Positions 1 through 8,714 of a DNA stretch of 64,000 nucleotides are shown here, one piece after another. Position 1 is the stretch's first letter; each line of letters starts with the position of its first letter. The notes under the pieces were generated by a model. It made no database searches, was not told the origin of the DNA, and worked only from the letters and a program-made list of their open reading frames with translations. A program made the position numbers and the translations under genes. This DNA comes from JACCZX01 sp963729165 (GTDB lineage Bacteria; Pseudomonadota; Gammaproteobacteria; Burkholderiales; Burkholderiaceae_F), in assembly GCA_963729165.1 (NCBI GenBank), contig CAVSMM010000013.1, positions 62,001 through 126,000 of the forward strand. Reading direction: 5' to 3'.

Positions 1-598
1 TGAAAATCTTTGCGCCGGTCAGTCGATAGCTGCCGTCAGCCTGCGGCTCCGCCTTTGTGCGAAGCATGCCGAGGTCGGTCCCACAGTGGGGCTCGGTCAG
101 ACACATCGTTCCGGTCCATTGCCCGGTGGTGAGCTTTGGCAAGTACAGGTTCTTCTGTTCTTCTGTGCCATGAAGCAGCAGACATTCGCTGGCGCCGATC
201 GTCAGCCCGGGATACATCGCCCACGCCTGATTGGTCGAATACTGCATCTCGTAGAACGCGATCTGCAGCAGATGTGGCAGACCTTGTCCGCCGTACTCCG
301 TTTCGCCCGCCAGCCCCGGCCACCCCCCGGCACAAAAGGCTTCATAGGCTTGTTTGAATCCGCGTGGCGTCTTGACCGAATGAGTCGCCACGTCGTACGT
401 GCATCCCTCGGCGTCGCCCGACTGATTGACCGGAAGCAACAATTCCTCGCAGAACTTGCCGGCTTCCTCGACCACCTGATTGACCGTGTCGGCATCGAGG
501 TCCACATAGCGCGGCAGCGCCTTCAGCATGTCGACAGCGCCGAGCACTTCGTGAATCACAAACTGCTGATCGCGTAACGGGGCTTTGTAAATCGGCAT
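1..598 (-). CDS. Acyl-CoA dehydrogenase, N-terminal part (cut by window edge)
   Basis: About 199 codons are present, reading from an ATG at 598 to the left edge with no stop, so the C-terminal two thirds lie outside. The protein opens MPIYKAPLRDQQF and carries the acyl-CoA dehydrogenase N-terminal helical domain, with conserved stretches GWPGLAGETEYGGQGLP and, near the edge, MCLTEPHCGTDLG, the segment that lines the FAD and acyl-CoA site. The start resembles the long (about 600-residue) acyl-CoA dehydrogenases with an extra C-terminal domain, the group that includes DmdC-like enzymes. The expected reaction is FAD-dependent alpha,beta-dehydrogenation of an acyl-CoA. A TetR regulator lies just upstream in the same orientation and may control it. 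The substrate cannot be told from this part. Confidence 0.85.
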   Translation of the reverse strand, partial: MPIYKAPLRDQQFVIHEVLGAVDMLKALPRYVDLDADTVNQVVEEAGKFCEELLLPVNQSGDAEGCTYDVATHSVKTPRGFKQAYEAFCAGGWPGLAGETEYGGQGLPHLLQIAFYEMQYSTNQAWAMYPGLTIGASECLLLHGTEEQKNLYLPKLTTGQWTGTMCLTEPHCGTDLGMLRTKAEPQADGSYRLTGAKIF

Positions 599-618
599 CG
601 CGAACTTTTTCGCTTAGT

Positions 619-1255
619 TTACTTCGTGCAGCGCACCGCATCGATCAGTCGGCGCAGACCGGCGCGCGCGCGCTTGGCGCTGTCGGCCGATCGCAGCAAG
701 CGTGCATCCTGATGCATCGCAAGCATCAGCCCATAGATCTCGAAAACGAGTTGCTGCGCATCCACGTTGGCTTCAGATGCCCTTCGCTCATCGCCTGCCG
801 GATCGCCTTGATGCAGTTCGCGCTTCCAGCCGGTGATGATCGCGACCATCTCGTCGCGCAACGGGCCCGGAACATCGTCGTATTCAACCGCGCCGGCGAT
901 CATGATGCAGCCACGAGTCAACTCGCGCGCCAAAAATGCAACCCAACGCTCAAGAATTGCTTCGAGCCGCGGCAATCCACGCGGCTTTGTTACCGCCGGT
1001 CTCAGCACTTCGTCGACGAACCGCTGCAAGTACGCTTTCAGCACTGCGAGCTGCAGTTCTTCGCGCGACCCGAAATGCGCGAAGACTCCGCTCTTGCTCA
1101 TCTGCATCTGAGTCGGCAAGCCTTCCAATCGTCAGCCCTTCCAGCCCATCGCGGCTCGCGGCCTGCAGCGCCGCTTCGACGATCGCCGCACGCGTCAGAT
1201 TTCGCCTTTGCGAGGGCAACATCGGACGATCGATGCGGGAGAAAGGAATTGGCAT
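619..1255 (-). CDS. TetR-family transcriptional regulator (one frameshift)
   Basis: The N-terminal helix-turn-helix reads RAAIVEAALQAASRDGLEGLTIGRLA in short blocks (about residues 20-45) and then continues in another frame with MSKSGVFAHFGSREELQ, the usual TetR recognition-helix signature, so one indel lies near 1105-1120. The C-terminal ligand-binding half runs intact to the TAA at 619-621. The rejoined length of about 212 residues fits the family. The gene ends some 20 bases before the acyl-CoA dehydrogenase start and reads the same way, which suggests joint transcription and control of fatty-acid-type catabolism. The ATG at 1255 was chosen because it opens the HTH frame; an in-frame ATG lies 12 codons further in (MLPSQRRN). 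Confidence 0.8.
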
Positions 1256-1334
1256 GCGAGGAATTAAAAATCGAACGTTCGTACTATTTCAGACGCGGCT
1301 GCGAGAGTCAACCCGGCCGATTAGAGGTCCGCGA

Positions 1335-2237
1335 CTAGTTGAGGTTCGTTGCCTTGGTCGAACAGCTCTTGACGTGGTCGACAAACAGCCGCACTTTCTG
1401 CGACAAATGCCGGTGGCTCGGGTACACAGCCCAGATGTCACCCCGAGTGCCCTCAAACCCGGGCAATACGCGCATCAACTTGCCTGCTGCGATGGCATCT
1501 TCGACCAGAAAATCGGGCTCGCACACGATGCCTAACCCGGCAATCGCCGCCGCTACCAGCGCCTCCCCACTGTTCGCATGCAGGCTGCCGGTCACACGTA
1601 CTTCATGTGACTGACCACTGGAATCCGTAAAACGCCAACTGCTCGGCGCACTTGCGTACGCATATGTCAACACGTTGCGCGTTGCCAGGTCTGCGGGTGT
1701 TGACGGACTTCCATGCCGTCTTAAGTAGTCAGGGGAAGCGCACGCAATCAACTGCATCGACCCCAGACGGCGCGCCACGAGCCGGTCACTGCCCACTTGC
1801 CCAACGCGGATAGCGAGATCGAAGCCTTCGTCGACCAGATCGATGATCCGGTCGGAAACGACAAGATCGAACTTGATGTCCGGGATAACTGTTCGACAAA
1901 GTCGGCTATCGCGCGCGCCATCGTTTTCCGCCATGTTGTAGCGAACACGTCAGGCGCAAAGTGCCACGCGGTGCGACCGCCGATTGGCCGACAATGCCTC
2001 CGCCTCGGCCAGATCGCTCAACAGCGCCACCGAGCGTTCATAGAACGCCTGTCCGCTTTCGGTCAGCGAGAGCCGGCGCGTCGTTCGATTGAACAGGCGC
2101 GCTCCAAGATGCTGTTCGAGATCCGCGATCTGGCGCGACAGCGATGACGTCGATGTGCCCAGCCGCTCGGCGGCCGCGACGAAGCTGCCGCTTTCAACAA
2201 CGCGCACAAACGATTGCATCGCAGACCAGCGATCCAT
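1335..2237 (-). CDS. LysR-family transcriptional regulator (two frameshifts)
   Basis: The start at 2237 gives MDRWSAMQSFVRVVESGSF, the classic LysR winged HTH of the subgroup that sits beside DoxX and glutathione-transferase genes; the HTH core SSLSRQIADLEQHLGARLF follows at about residues 32-50. The effector-binding domain resumes in another frame (DIKFDLVVSDRIIDLV, then ARRLGSMQLIACASPDYL), with indels near 1950 and 1885. Rejoined length is about 300 residues, normal for the family. It is transcribed away from the DoxX/GST pair, the typical layout in which a LysR protein controls the divergent operon. The effector is unknown. Confidence 0.85.
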
Positions 2238-2343
2238 TGCGCGGATTCTCCCGTATTTCGGGACGGACATTTGCGGACAGTGACCTTTGTCCGGATCGCG
2301 AGCGCATCTACATTGCGAGCTATCGAAACCAATAGGAGAATCG

Positions 2344-2772
2344 ATGATCGACTCTCGCACAGCGCCTTACGCAGCATTCACGTTGCGACTAGCTCTTGGC
2401 GCAATGTTCATTGCGCATGCATTACTGAAAGTATTTGTCTTCACGTTGCCCGGCACTGTGCAGTTTTTTGCAGTCGATCGGCCTGCCTGGAGTTCTCGCG
2501 TACGTCACGATTGCGCCGAACTGGTCGGCGGCGCGATGCTGCTGCTCGGCGTCGGAACACGCTGGGTCGCCGCGCTACTGATACCCGTGCTGCTGGGGGC
2601 GACCTGGGCACATGCGCCAAACGGATGGCTTTTTACGGCGCCTAAGGGAGGGTGGGAATATCCGGCGTTTTTGAGCTGTTGCGGCGCTCGTTCAAGCGCT
2701 GCTCGGTGACGGCGCTTACGCGCTGCGTCGGCATTCAATGCAAAACCGGCGAGCGCGGCTGCGACGGCTTGA
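2344..2772 (+). CDS. DoxX-family membrane protein (frameshifts)
   Basis: From the ATG at 2344 (AGGAG nine bases upstream) the protein reads as a small four-helix membrane protein. RLALGAMFIAHALLKVFVF forms helix 1 and ELVGGAMLLLGVGTRWVAALL a later helix. The FF-AVDRPAWSS stretch becomes QSIGLPGVLAYVTIA if one T is dropped from the T run near 2465 and one base is added near 2515, so two compensating indels are likely; a third near 2675 moves the end to the TGA at 2770-2772 (ALLGDGAYALR then AFNAKPAS). DoxX proteins are linked to redox or quinone-coupled stress responses. A glutathione-transferase gene follows 28 bases downstream, so the two probably form an operon facing the LysR gene. Confidence 0.75.
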
Positions 2773-2800
2773 CCGCAACAACGATCATGAAAGGACTTCA

Positions 2801-3412
2801 ATGAAACTCTACTTTTCTCCGGGCGCCTGCTCGCTTTCTCCCCACATCGTCTTGCGCGAATCCGGCCTCGCGTTCACACCGGTCAAAGTCAACCTGAGAC
2901 GCATCAGCTCGCCGACGGAGGTGACTTCTATTCGATCAACCCAAAAGGCTACGTGCCGGTATTGGAACTCGATGACGGCACACGGTTGACCGAAGGACCG
3001 GCCATCGTGCAATACATCGCCGACAAGGCCCCGGCCGCAAAACTGGCTCCGCGAAAATGGAAGCATCGAGCGCTACCAGCTGCAGGAATGGCTGAATTTC
3101 ATCACTGCCGAAGTGCACAAACAATACTCGCCGTTGTTCGATCCGAGCACGCCGGATGAGGTCAAGACTAAGCAGCGCGAAAAGCTGGCGTAGCGCTATC
3201 GACTGGATCTCCCAGCAACTCGGCGACAAGGAGTATCTGACCGGGCCGACATTCACCGTGGCAGATGCCTACCTATTCACGGTCGACGAACTGGGCAAAG
3301 TCGACCGGCATCGATATGGCTCGATGGCCGGCGCTGCAAAGCTTACATGAAGCGCGTCGCGGCGCGGCCGCACGTGCAGGAGGCACTGAAAGCGGAAGGG
3401 CTGGTGAAGTAG
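2801..3412 (+). CDS. Glutathione S-transferase (several frameshifts)
   Basis: The ATG at 2801 opens MKLYFSPGACSLSPHIVLRE, the N-terminal thioredoxin fold of GstA-type bacterial transferases, with the Cys/Ser-containing glutathione site. The protein continues across frames: YVPVLELDDGTRLTEGPAIVQYIAD (about residues 50-75, given here in parts, with the cis-Pro and the EGPAI glutathione loop), then ERYQLQEWLNFITAEVHK, and ends RPHVQEALKAEGLVK at the TAG 3410-3412. At least four indels are needed. The rejoined length of about 203 residues is exactly that of the family. The likely role is conjugating or reducing electrophiles in the cytoplasm. It follows DoxX and is followed by a dioxygenase whose GTG overlaps its stop. 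Confidence 0.8.
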
Positions 3413-4254
3413 TGAGCTGTCCTTCCGACCGTTTTCGTTTCGCACGGCTCGCCGATGCACGCGATCGATGCCGGGCGCGCGGGTGAGCGGTGGACCGAGC
3501 TCGGCCGTACGCTGCCGCGCCCGGCGGCAGTGCTGATTGCGTCGGCGCACTGGGAAACCGAGCTGCCGATGCTTTCGACCGCGCGGCAGCCCGAGACGAT
3601 TCACGATTTCGGCGGATTTCCGGCGGAGCTCTACAAGATTCGCTATCCGGCGTCGGGCGCGCCCGAATATCGCGAGCGCGGCGATCCAGATGCTCAATTC
3701 GGCGGCTTGACAGCCACCAGCAACGGTGCCGCGGGCTCGATCACGGTGCGTGGGTGCCGCTGCGGCGGATGTTCCCGAACGCCGACGTGCCAGTGATGCA
3801 GGTGTCGATTCAACCTTCGCTCGATGCCGAACATCATCTGCGCGTCGGCGCGGCGCTGGCGCCGCTGACACGTGAAGGCGTGTTGATCATCGGCTCCGGA
3901 CATATGACGCACAACCTGCGCGAGTGGATGGCGCAAGCGCGCCGCAACGCGATGGCGATCGCCGACCGACGGCGCGAGGATCCCGTACGTGACGCGAGTT
4001 TCGCGAATGGATCGCGACAGCGCTGCGACACAACGATCAGACGAACCTCGTTCGATGGCGCGAGCTCGCGCCGAACGCGTTGCGCGCGCATCCCACGCCC
4101 GAGCATTTCTGCCGCTGTTCGTTGCATTTGGCGCAGCCGCAGCGAGCGGTAGGCCCGCGCGTCGAGTTCTTGACGCGGGTGTCGATCAGCGGCGTGCTGG
4201 CGATGGACGCTTACCTGTTTTGGCCGCAGGCGCGCGAAGCTCAAGAATTCGTAG
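3412..4254 (+). CDS. DODA-type (YgiD-like) extradiol dioxygenase family protein (frameshifts)
   Basis: The likely GTG start at 3412 overlaps the GST stop; allowing one extra C, the protein opens LPTVFVSHGSPMHAID, the conserved N-terminus of 4,5-DOPA dioxygenase/YgiD proteins, whose SHGSP histidine binds zinc. Further family blocks follow: AVLIASAHWET, IHDFGGFPAELY, LDHGAWVPLRRMFPNADVPV and LIIGSGHMTHNLRE, all carrying metal or active-site histidines. Frames change near 3420, 3735, 4010 and 4120. The C-terminus (GVLAMDAYLFWPQAREAQ) runs tail to tail into the minus-strand phosphoesterase, and the exact stop is uncertain (a TAG at 4252-4254 fits). Substrates of these Zn-dependent enzymes are catechol-type compounds, but many members are uncharacterised. 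Confidence 0.75.
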
Positions 4255-4954
4255 CTCGGCGCCCGGGTACTTCGACCACGCGGTCTTCGGCGACTGCAAT
4301 AACGCGATCGCCTTCTTCGCGGTCGATGGCTGCGCCGCCGGTAAACCCGCCAAAGGCCGGCAGCACCGTCAATCCGTCGCGCCACCGCAGTCCAGAAGCA
4401 CGGAAGCCGCACGCTGTCATCGGCGCGCCCATGACGACGAACCGCCGGATGCAGATGCCCGGCAAGCGCGAACGTCGTGCACAAAGCGCGGGTAATGGCA
4501 AAAAGCGAAGCGTGTCGACTCGCCACGGATCGGATTCGCGGTGAATGCGCAGTCCCGCCGGCGTCGCACCTGCTTTGCGATCGTGATTACCTTCGACCAG
4601 AACAAGTCGAGTGACGCATAGCGCTCGCGCCATTCGTATAGAGCGCTGCCAAGGTAGCTTCGCGTGGGCTTCGCGCGCATGAAACAGATCGCCGAGGAAC
4701 ACGATCGTCGTCGGCTGCAAGTGGTCGATCAGATCGGTGAGACGCGTCAAGGTGTCCGAAGTCGTTCCGTGGGGGACCGGCACACCGAGTGCGCGAAACG
4801 TGGCGGCTTTTCCGAAATGAACGTCGGCCACGACAAGCCAACGGCGCTCCCACCAATACACCGTGCGCCCTGCCAGACAGAATCCATTCCGCGTTGCCGA
4901 TCTGAACCTGCAATTCAGCGCGTCAAACGCGCTCGGCCGCAACGCAGCGGTCAC
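4241..4954 (-). CDS. pdeM: Ligase-associated DNA damage response phosphoesterase PdeM (frameshifts)
   Basis: A calcineurin-like metallophosphoesterase of the PdeM family. Metal-binding motifs appear in order: VADVHFGKAATFRALGVPVP, IVFLGDLFHAR, EGNHDR, then in other frames FCHYPRF and ALAGHLHPAV, and finally LPAFGGFTGG. At least three indels break the frame; rejoined length is about 220-235 residues, as in the family. PdeM proteins occur in genomes carrying an ATP-dependent ligase, a DEXH helicase and an MBL exonuclease (the ligase-associated DNA damage response set); those partners are at 18.7-24.1 kb here rather than adjacent. The GTG start at 4954 overlaps the stop of the upstream TraB-family gene, so the two are co-transcribed. 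Confidence 0.85.
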   Translation of the reverse strand: MTAALRPSAFDALNCRFRSATRNGFCLAGRTVYWWERRWLVVADVHFGKAATFRALGVPVPHGTTSDTLTRLTDLIDHLQPTTIVFLGDLFHAREAHAKLPWQRSIRMARALCVTRLVLVEGNHDRKAGATPAGLRIHRESDPWRVDTLRFLPLPALCARRSRLPGICIRRFVVMGAPMTACGFRASGLRWRDGLTVLPAFGGFTGGAAIDREEGDRVIAVAEDRVVEVPGRRATNS

Positions 4955-5884
4955 AGCTCAGTCAGCGTGTAGCCACGCGCGCGTAACGACTCGACCAGCC
5001 CTTGCGGGCCGACCAGATGCAGCGCGCCGACCGCGAAAACATAGGACTTGCCGTCGGCCATCATCGTCTCGATCTTGCGCACCATCTGCGGATGGCGGCC
5101 CAGCAAAATCGTATCGACCGTAAAGCGCGAGCCCGACTGACGATTGCGCACGCATCTCGACGAGCAGCCGTTCGAGCGAGCCTCGATCCGCCGTTTCCCA
5201 CGCCTGCACGATTCGATTCAATTCGCGTCGCGCGCCACGCGACTCGACTGCCTTCAGCGCCTCTTCGAGAAACGAGATCTGCGTCGCCCATGGCGCCTTC
5301 TCGAAGAGCTCGAACTGCTGCTCGATGCCTTCGAATTCCAGAATGGGCTTGCTGTCGGTCTTGGCGACGCGCAGCAAGTAAGCCTCGACCGATAGGCCGG
5401 CACGTAGCCCGCCTGCGCGGCCTCGAACAACGCGAGCACATTGGCAAGCATCCACGGCTTCATCCGCATCATCGGCGCAGGATCGAGCTGATTGCGTGAC
5501 AACAGCGACTCGACGCGCTGCCGCATCTCAGGAGTCAGTCGGGTTTCCAGACCCGGCGTCCCTTCCGGGTACTGCGCATACTTCTGCGTGGCCGCGATTG
5601 CGCGCGCGCTATCCGAAACGTCAGCTTCCAGCACGATCGCGTCGGCTCGCTTTAACTGCGCGAGCCGCGACGGCGGCAAGCGGATAAAACTCCGGTCGTC
5701 CGACATGAATCGTGCCCAGCAGCCAGGCGATTTGCTTGCCTTTGCGCACTTCCCACAAGAAGCCACGACGGTCACTGTCCTGCGCATGGCTGTCGCCCAC
5801 CCACATCAACGGCAGAAGCGCACAGCACACAAAAGCCCAGGTCAATCGGCCGAATAAGTGATGAATGAGACATGACGTAAACAT
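4951..5884 (-). CDS. TraB/GumN-family protein (frameshifts)
   Basis: The ATG at 5884 gives a hydrophobic leader (LTWAFVCCALLPLMWVGDSHAQ) expected to send the protein out of the cytoplasm. Family motifs follow: FLWEVRKGKQIAWLLGTIHVG near the mature N-terminus, with the conserved GTIH histidine, then the helical middle (ADAIVLEADVSD, RMKPWMLANVLAL), and SYVFAVGALHLVGPQGLVE near the C-terminus, the second conserved histidine motif. Indels lie near 5700, 5400 and 5150. The rejoined length of about 310 residues is typical. TraB/GumN proteins are proposed to be metal-dependent proteases of the Tiki type, but bacterial roles are largely unknown. Stop and next start (pdeM) overlap. Confidence 0.75.
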
Positions 5885-5952
5885 TGTACGGTTGCCGTTG
5901 CTCGCAGCCGGAGGTCTGATTAGACTCCGCCGAACTCTATACAGGAGAGGGT

Positions 5953-6589
5953 ATGCGCAACTTGTTGGTCGGAGCGTTATTGACGTGTGCGGCCGCGACG
6001 GTGGCGGCTCAACAGCTTCCGTCGCCGCCGGGTTATATCGGCGCGGGCTATGGCGTCTCGCGCTATCACGATTTTTGCGACCGTTGCGCCGGCAGTGATT
6101 GTGACGAAGACGGCTCAGCATGGCGAGTGCAGGCCGGCTACATGGTCCGGCCGTGGATCGGCATGGAAGGCGCGTACATTCATTTCGGCACGGCGCAGCA
6201 ACCGGGGTTTCTTTTGAATCCGCCGGCCGGCACAACTGCTCTGCCAAGCTCTGCGCGACGGCCGCACCCAGGCTTATCGCACTGTTGGCTGTCTTGCGCG
6301 CTCCACTGGGGCCGGTTGGACTGCACGCCAAGCTCGGATACGGCGCAGTAACGGCCAAGTTCGCTGGGCAGTGCGGCGGTACAAGACAACACGACCGGCG
6401 CGATGACCTACTTCAACTCTGAGGCGCGCGAAACGCAAGGGCCAGTGGGTCTACGGTCTTGGCGGAACATTCGACTTCACTCGCCAATGGCACGTTCGTT
6501 TCGACTGGGACCGCACCGAAGGCCAGGACAATCTCAATCCGAAGTACGACGTCGATGCCTACACGTTCGGCTTCGGCTATCGCTTCTAA
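5953..6589 (+). CDS. Outer-membrane beta-barrel protein (frameshifts)
   Basis: The ATG at 5953 follows an AGGAG and opens a clean signal peptide (MRNLLVGALLTCAAATVAAQ). The mature part begins YIGAGYGVSRYHDFC and continues with alternating polar/aromatic strands: GYMVRPWIGMEGAYIHFG, then after indels HAKLGYGAVTAKF, WVYGLGGTFDFTRQWHVRFDW, and the terminal strand DAYTFGFGYRF ending in Phe, the usual signal for barrel assembly by BAM. Length is about 210 residues, like small OmpA-barrel or OmpW-like proteins. An unusual pair of CxxC-like motifs (FCDRCAGSDC) sits in the first loop. A strong terminator follows. It diverges from the TraB-family gene. Confidence 0.7.
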
Positions 6590-6608
6590 CGCCGAGCAAC
6601 CTCCGCTA

Positions 6609-6641
6609 ACGGCCCTGCCAATGCAGGGCCGTTTTTGTTTT
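6609..6641 (+). terminator. Rho-independent terminator
   Basis: A perfect 10-bp stem, ACGGCCCTGC (6609-6618) with GCAGGGCCGT (6623-6632), closes a 4-base loop and runs into TTTTTGTTTT. It lies 20 bases after the stop of the barrel-protein gene. Confidence 0.9.
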
Positions 6642-6666
6642 CGATGAACCGCGCTAACGTTGTTGC

Positions 6667-7749
6667 ATGAACGTCGGCACGACTCACTATCGCTCGATCT
6701 GGCCGATTGGCGATGACGCTGTCGGCATCGTCGACCAAACGCGGTTGCCGCATGCGTTTTCCACGCGCACCGTGACAAGCAGCGAGGACATGATCGCGGC
6801 GATCAAGACGATGGTGGTGCGCGGCGCGCCGCTGATTGGCGTCGCCGGCGCTTATGGCCTGGCGCTCGCGATGCACGACAGAGCAAGCGATGCGCATCTC
6901 GCTCTTGCCCATCAACGTCTGAACGCTGCGCGCCCAACCGCGGTAAATCTGCGCTGGGCTTTGGATCGAATGCGGGACTTACTGCGCCGTTGCCGGCTAC
7001 GCAGCGAAGCAGCGCTGCGTGGCTGGAAGCTGCGCGGCATTGCCGATGAGGACGTCGCACTGAATCAGTCGATCGGAAAGCACGCGGCCGAACTGCTCCA
7101 AACAATGCACGCTGGCGCCAAGCGTCCATTGCAGCTGCTCACCCATTGCAACACGGGCTGGCTCGCGACGGTCGACTACGGCACCGCGCTCTCGGGGATC
7201 TATCAGGCACACGATGCCGGCGTTCCGCTTCATGTGTGGGTCGCCGAAACTCGACCGCGAAACCAAGGCCTGTTGACTGCGTGGGAACTGGCGGCGCACG
7301 GCGTGCCGCATACCTTGATCGTCGACAGTGCCGGCGGCCATCTGATTCAACGAGGCGATGTGGACGTTGTTCTCGTCGGCGCGGACCGCGTCACCTCGGG
7401 CGGAGACATCGCGAACAAGATCGGCACCTACCTGAAGGCGCTGGCGGCACATGACAACAATGTGCCGTTTTATGCAGCGGTTCCGTCGCCGACCATCGAC
7501 TGGTCGCTGCATGACGCGTCCAATGTGCTGATTGAAGAGCGTGCAGGCGAGGAGATAACTCGCTTGACTGGAATCGGGGTGGACGGAGAAGTTGGCAGCG
7601 TACGAATCGTTGACCAGAGCACCGCAGTGGCCAATCCGGCGTTTGACATTACGCCGGCGCGACTGATCACCGGCATCATTACCGAGCGCGGAATCGCGGC
7701 GCCCAGCGAGCTGACAACACATTTCCCCGAACATCGACGCGCGGCATGA
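6667..7749 (+). CDS. mtnA: S-methyl-5-thioribose-1-phosphate isomerase
   Basis: A complete, unbroken 360-residue MtnA. It converts 5-methylthioribose-1-phosphate to 5-methylthioribulose-1-phosphate in methionine salvage. The substrate-binding motif VVRGAPLIGVAGAYG is at residues 50-64, the catalytic cysteine is Cys161 (THCNTG) and the catalytic aspartate Asp240 (VGADRV), matching the known catalytic pair of the family. DIANKIGTY follows at 247-255. No mtnB/C/D genes are nearby; the only candidate partners in the window are the RuBisCO-like protein and cupin at 34-35.6 kb, which would route the product into an MTA-isoprenoid shunt. The start is the ATG at 6667; no strong ribosome binding site is visible. 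Confidence 0.95.
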   Translation: MNVGTTHYRSIWPIGDDAVGIVDQTRLPHAFSTRTVTSSEDMIAAIKTMVVRGAPLIGVAGAYGLALAMHDRASDAHLALAHQRLNAARPTAVNLRWALDRMRDLLRRCRLRSEAALRGWKLRGIADEDVALNQSIGKHAAELLQTMHAGAKRPLQLLTHCNTGWLATVDYGTALSGIYQAHDAGVPLHVWVAETRPRNQGLLTAWELAAHGVPHTLIVDSAGGHLIQRGDVDVVLVGADRVTSGGDIANKIGTYLKALAAHDNNVPFYAAVPSPTIDWSLHDASNVLIEERAGEEITRLTGIGVDGEVGSVRIVDQSTAVANPAFDITPARLITGIITERGIAAPSELTTHFPEHRRAA

Positions 7750-7932
7750 TTTCTGCCAGAACGGCTCGATGCACAAGGAGATCATCAAGTCGCGCATAGC
7801 GCCACTCGTTAACGCGCTCCGTCGCGCACCGGCCGTCCGTCGGACGCTCAACCGTCTGCCACCGCCTATTCTGGGTATGTTCAGCCCACATCGGCCCGAC
7901 AGAATGCCAGGTCCTTTTGGCTTCAGTGACGC

Positions 7933-8637
7933 ATGACCCCGCAAAGCTCGCCCACTCCATCTTCCGGCGAAAGCGTCGGTCGCTTTCGCGGCTCGGTTCG
8001 CGCCACGCTGTGGCCCACGTGTTCGCTGAACGGCCCCGAGCGCTGGTTCGATGAGCTGTATTTGTGGACCGAAGGCGGTAGCGCGTCGACGACAGAGCGT
8101 GCCGGCATTCAGATTCATGCGCTGCGTAATGCCTTCGACTGGCTCGCTTACGACCTTGTCGATCGCATAGGCGTCACGGTCTCGTTCGGGACAGTGGAGC
8201 GCTCGCTGGATCCGCTGACTGAGCTGTTCGAAAAAAATCTGCTGCTCGCGCATCGAATGTTCGTGATGTTGCGCGGCGCGCCACAGCGTTTGCGTTCGCG
8301 CTATCGGTTGCGCGCATTTGCAGACATGCTGCGTGGATGGCAGTTTCCGGTCGGCTACCGCATCTCCGCGCCGCGCGTCAGCATGGAGCTTTCCGGCATC
8401 GATCTGGTGCAGCCGATCTTTGCCAAGGTGCTTGCCACCACCTCCTCCCGCGCCGACGCTTGGAACGATCTTGCGCTCGAGGTTCGCGCGCTTTCGCTCG
8501 ACACAAAGAGCACGATCGTCGGTGCACTCGAAACGCGCCAGCAGCAGCAGTCGGCCAGCCGCGTCGGCTTCGAACTCGGCCAGGGGCGCGCGATTCGAAT
8601 GCCATATCCGCCTCCTACGCTACCCACGCGAAGTTAG
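7933..8637 (+). CDS. Degenerate EAL-like protein, copy 1
   Basis: A 234-residue soluble protein, paralogous to the next gene: both share RWFDELY-WT, VTVSFG-VERSL and G-LGQGRA. The layout resembles an EAL (c-di-GMP phosphodiesterase) barrel: FDELYLWT (about 37-44) falls where EALVRW would be, the segment RAFADMLRGWQFPVGYRIS corresponds to the strand that normally carries DDFG, and GFELGQGRAIRMPYPPP near the C-terminus matches the terminal G-x2-x2-GQG-x5-P signature. The EAL motif, the metal-binding acidic residues and the catalytic lysine are not visible, so a binding or scaffold role is more likely than catalysis. This assignment is inference from motif order, not from a search. Confidence 0.55.
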   Translation: MTPQSSPTPSSGESVGRFRGSVRATLWPTCSLNGPERWFDELYLWTEGGSASTTERAGIQIHALRNAFDWLAYDLVDRIGVTVSFGTVERSLDPLTELFEKNLLLAHRMFVMLRGAPQRLRSRYRLRAFADMLRGWQFPVGYRISAPRVSMELSGIDLVQPIFAKVLATTSSRADAWNDLALEVRALSLDTKSTIVGALETRQQQQSASRVGFELGQGRAIRMPYPPPTLPTRS

Positions 8638-8714
8638 TACTCCGTAGTTCGGGTATTTAGCAGAGAATCGGCCACCCGCTGCATTTTGCAAAGCGGTGGC
8701 ACCATCTGTCATTA

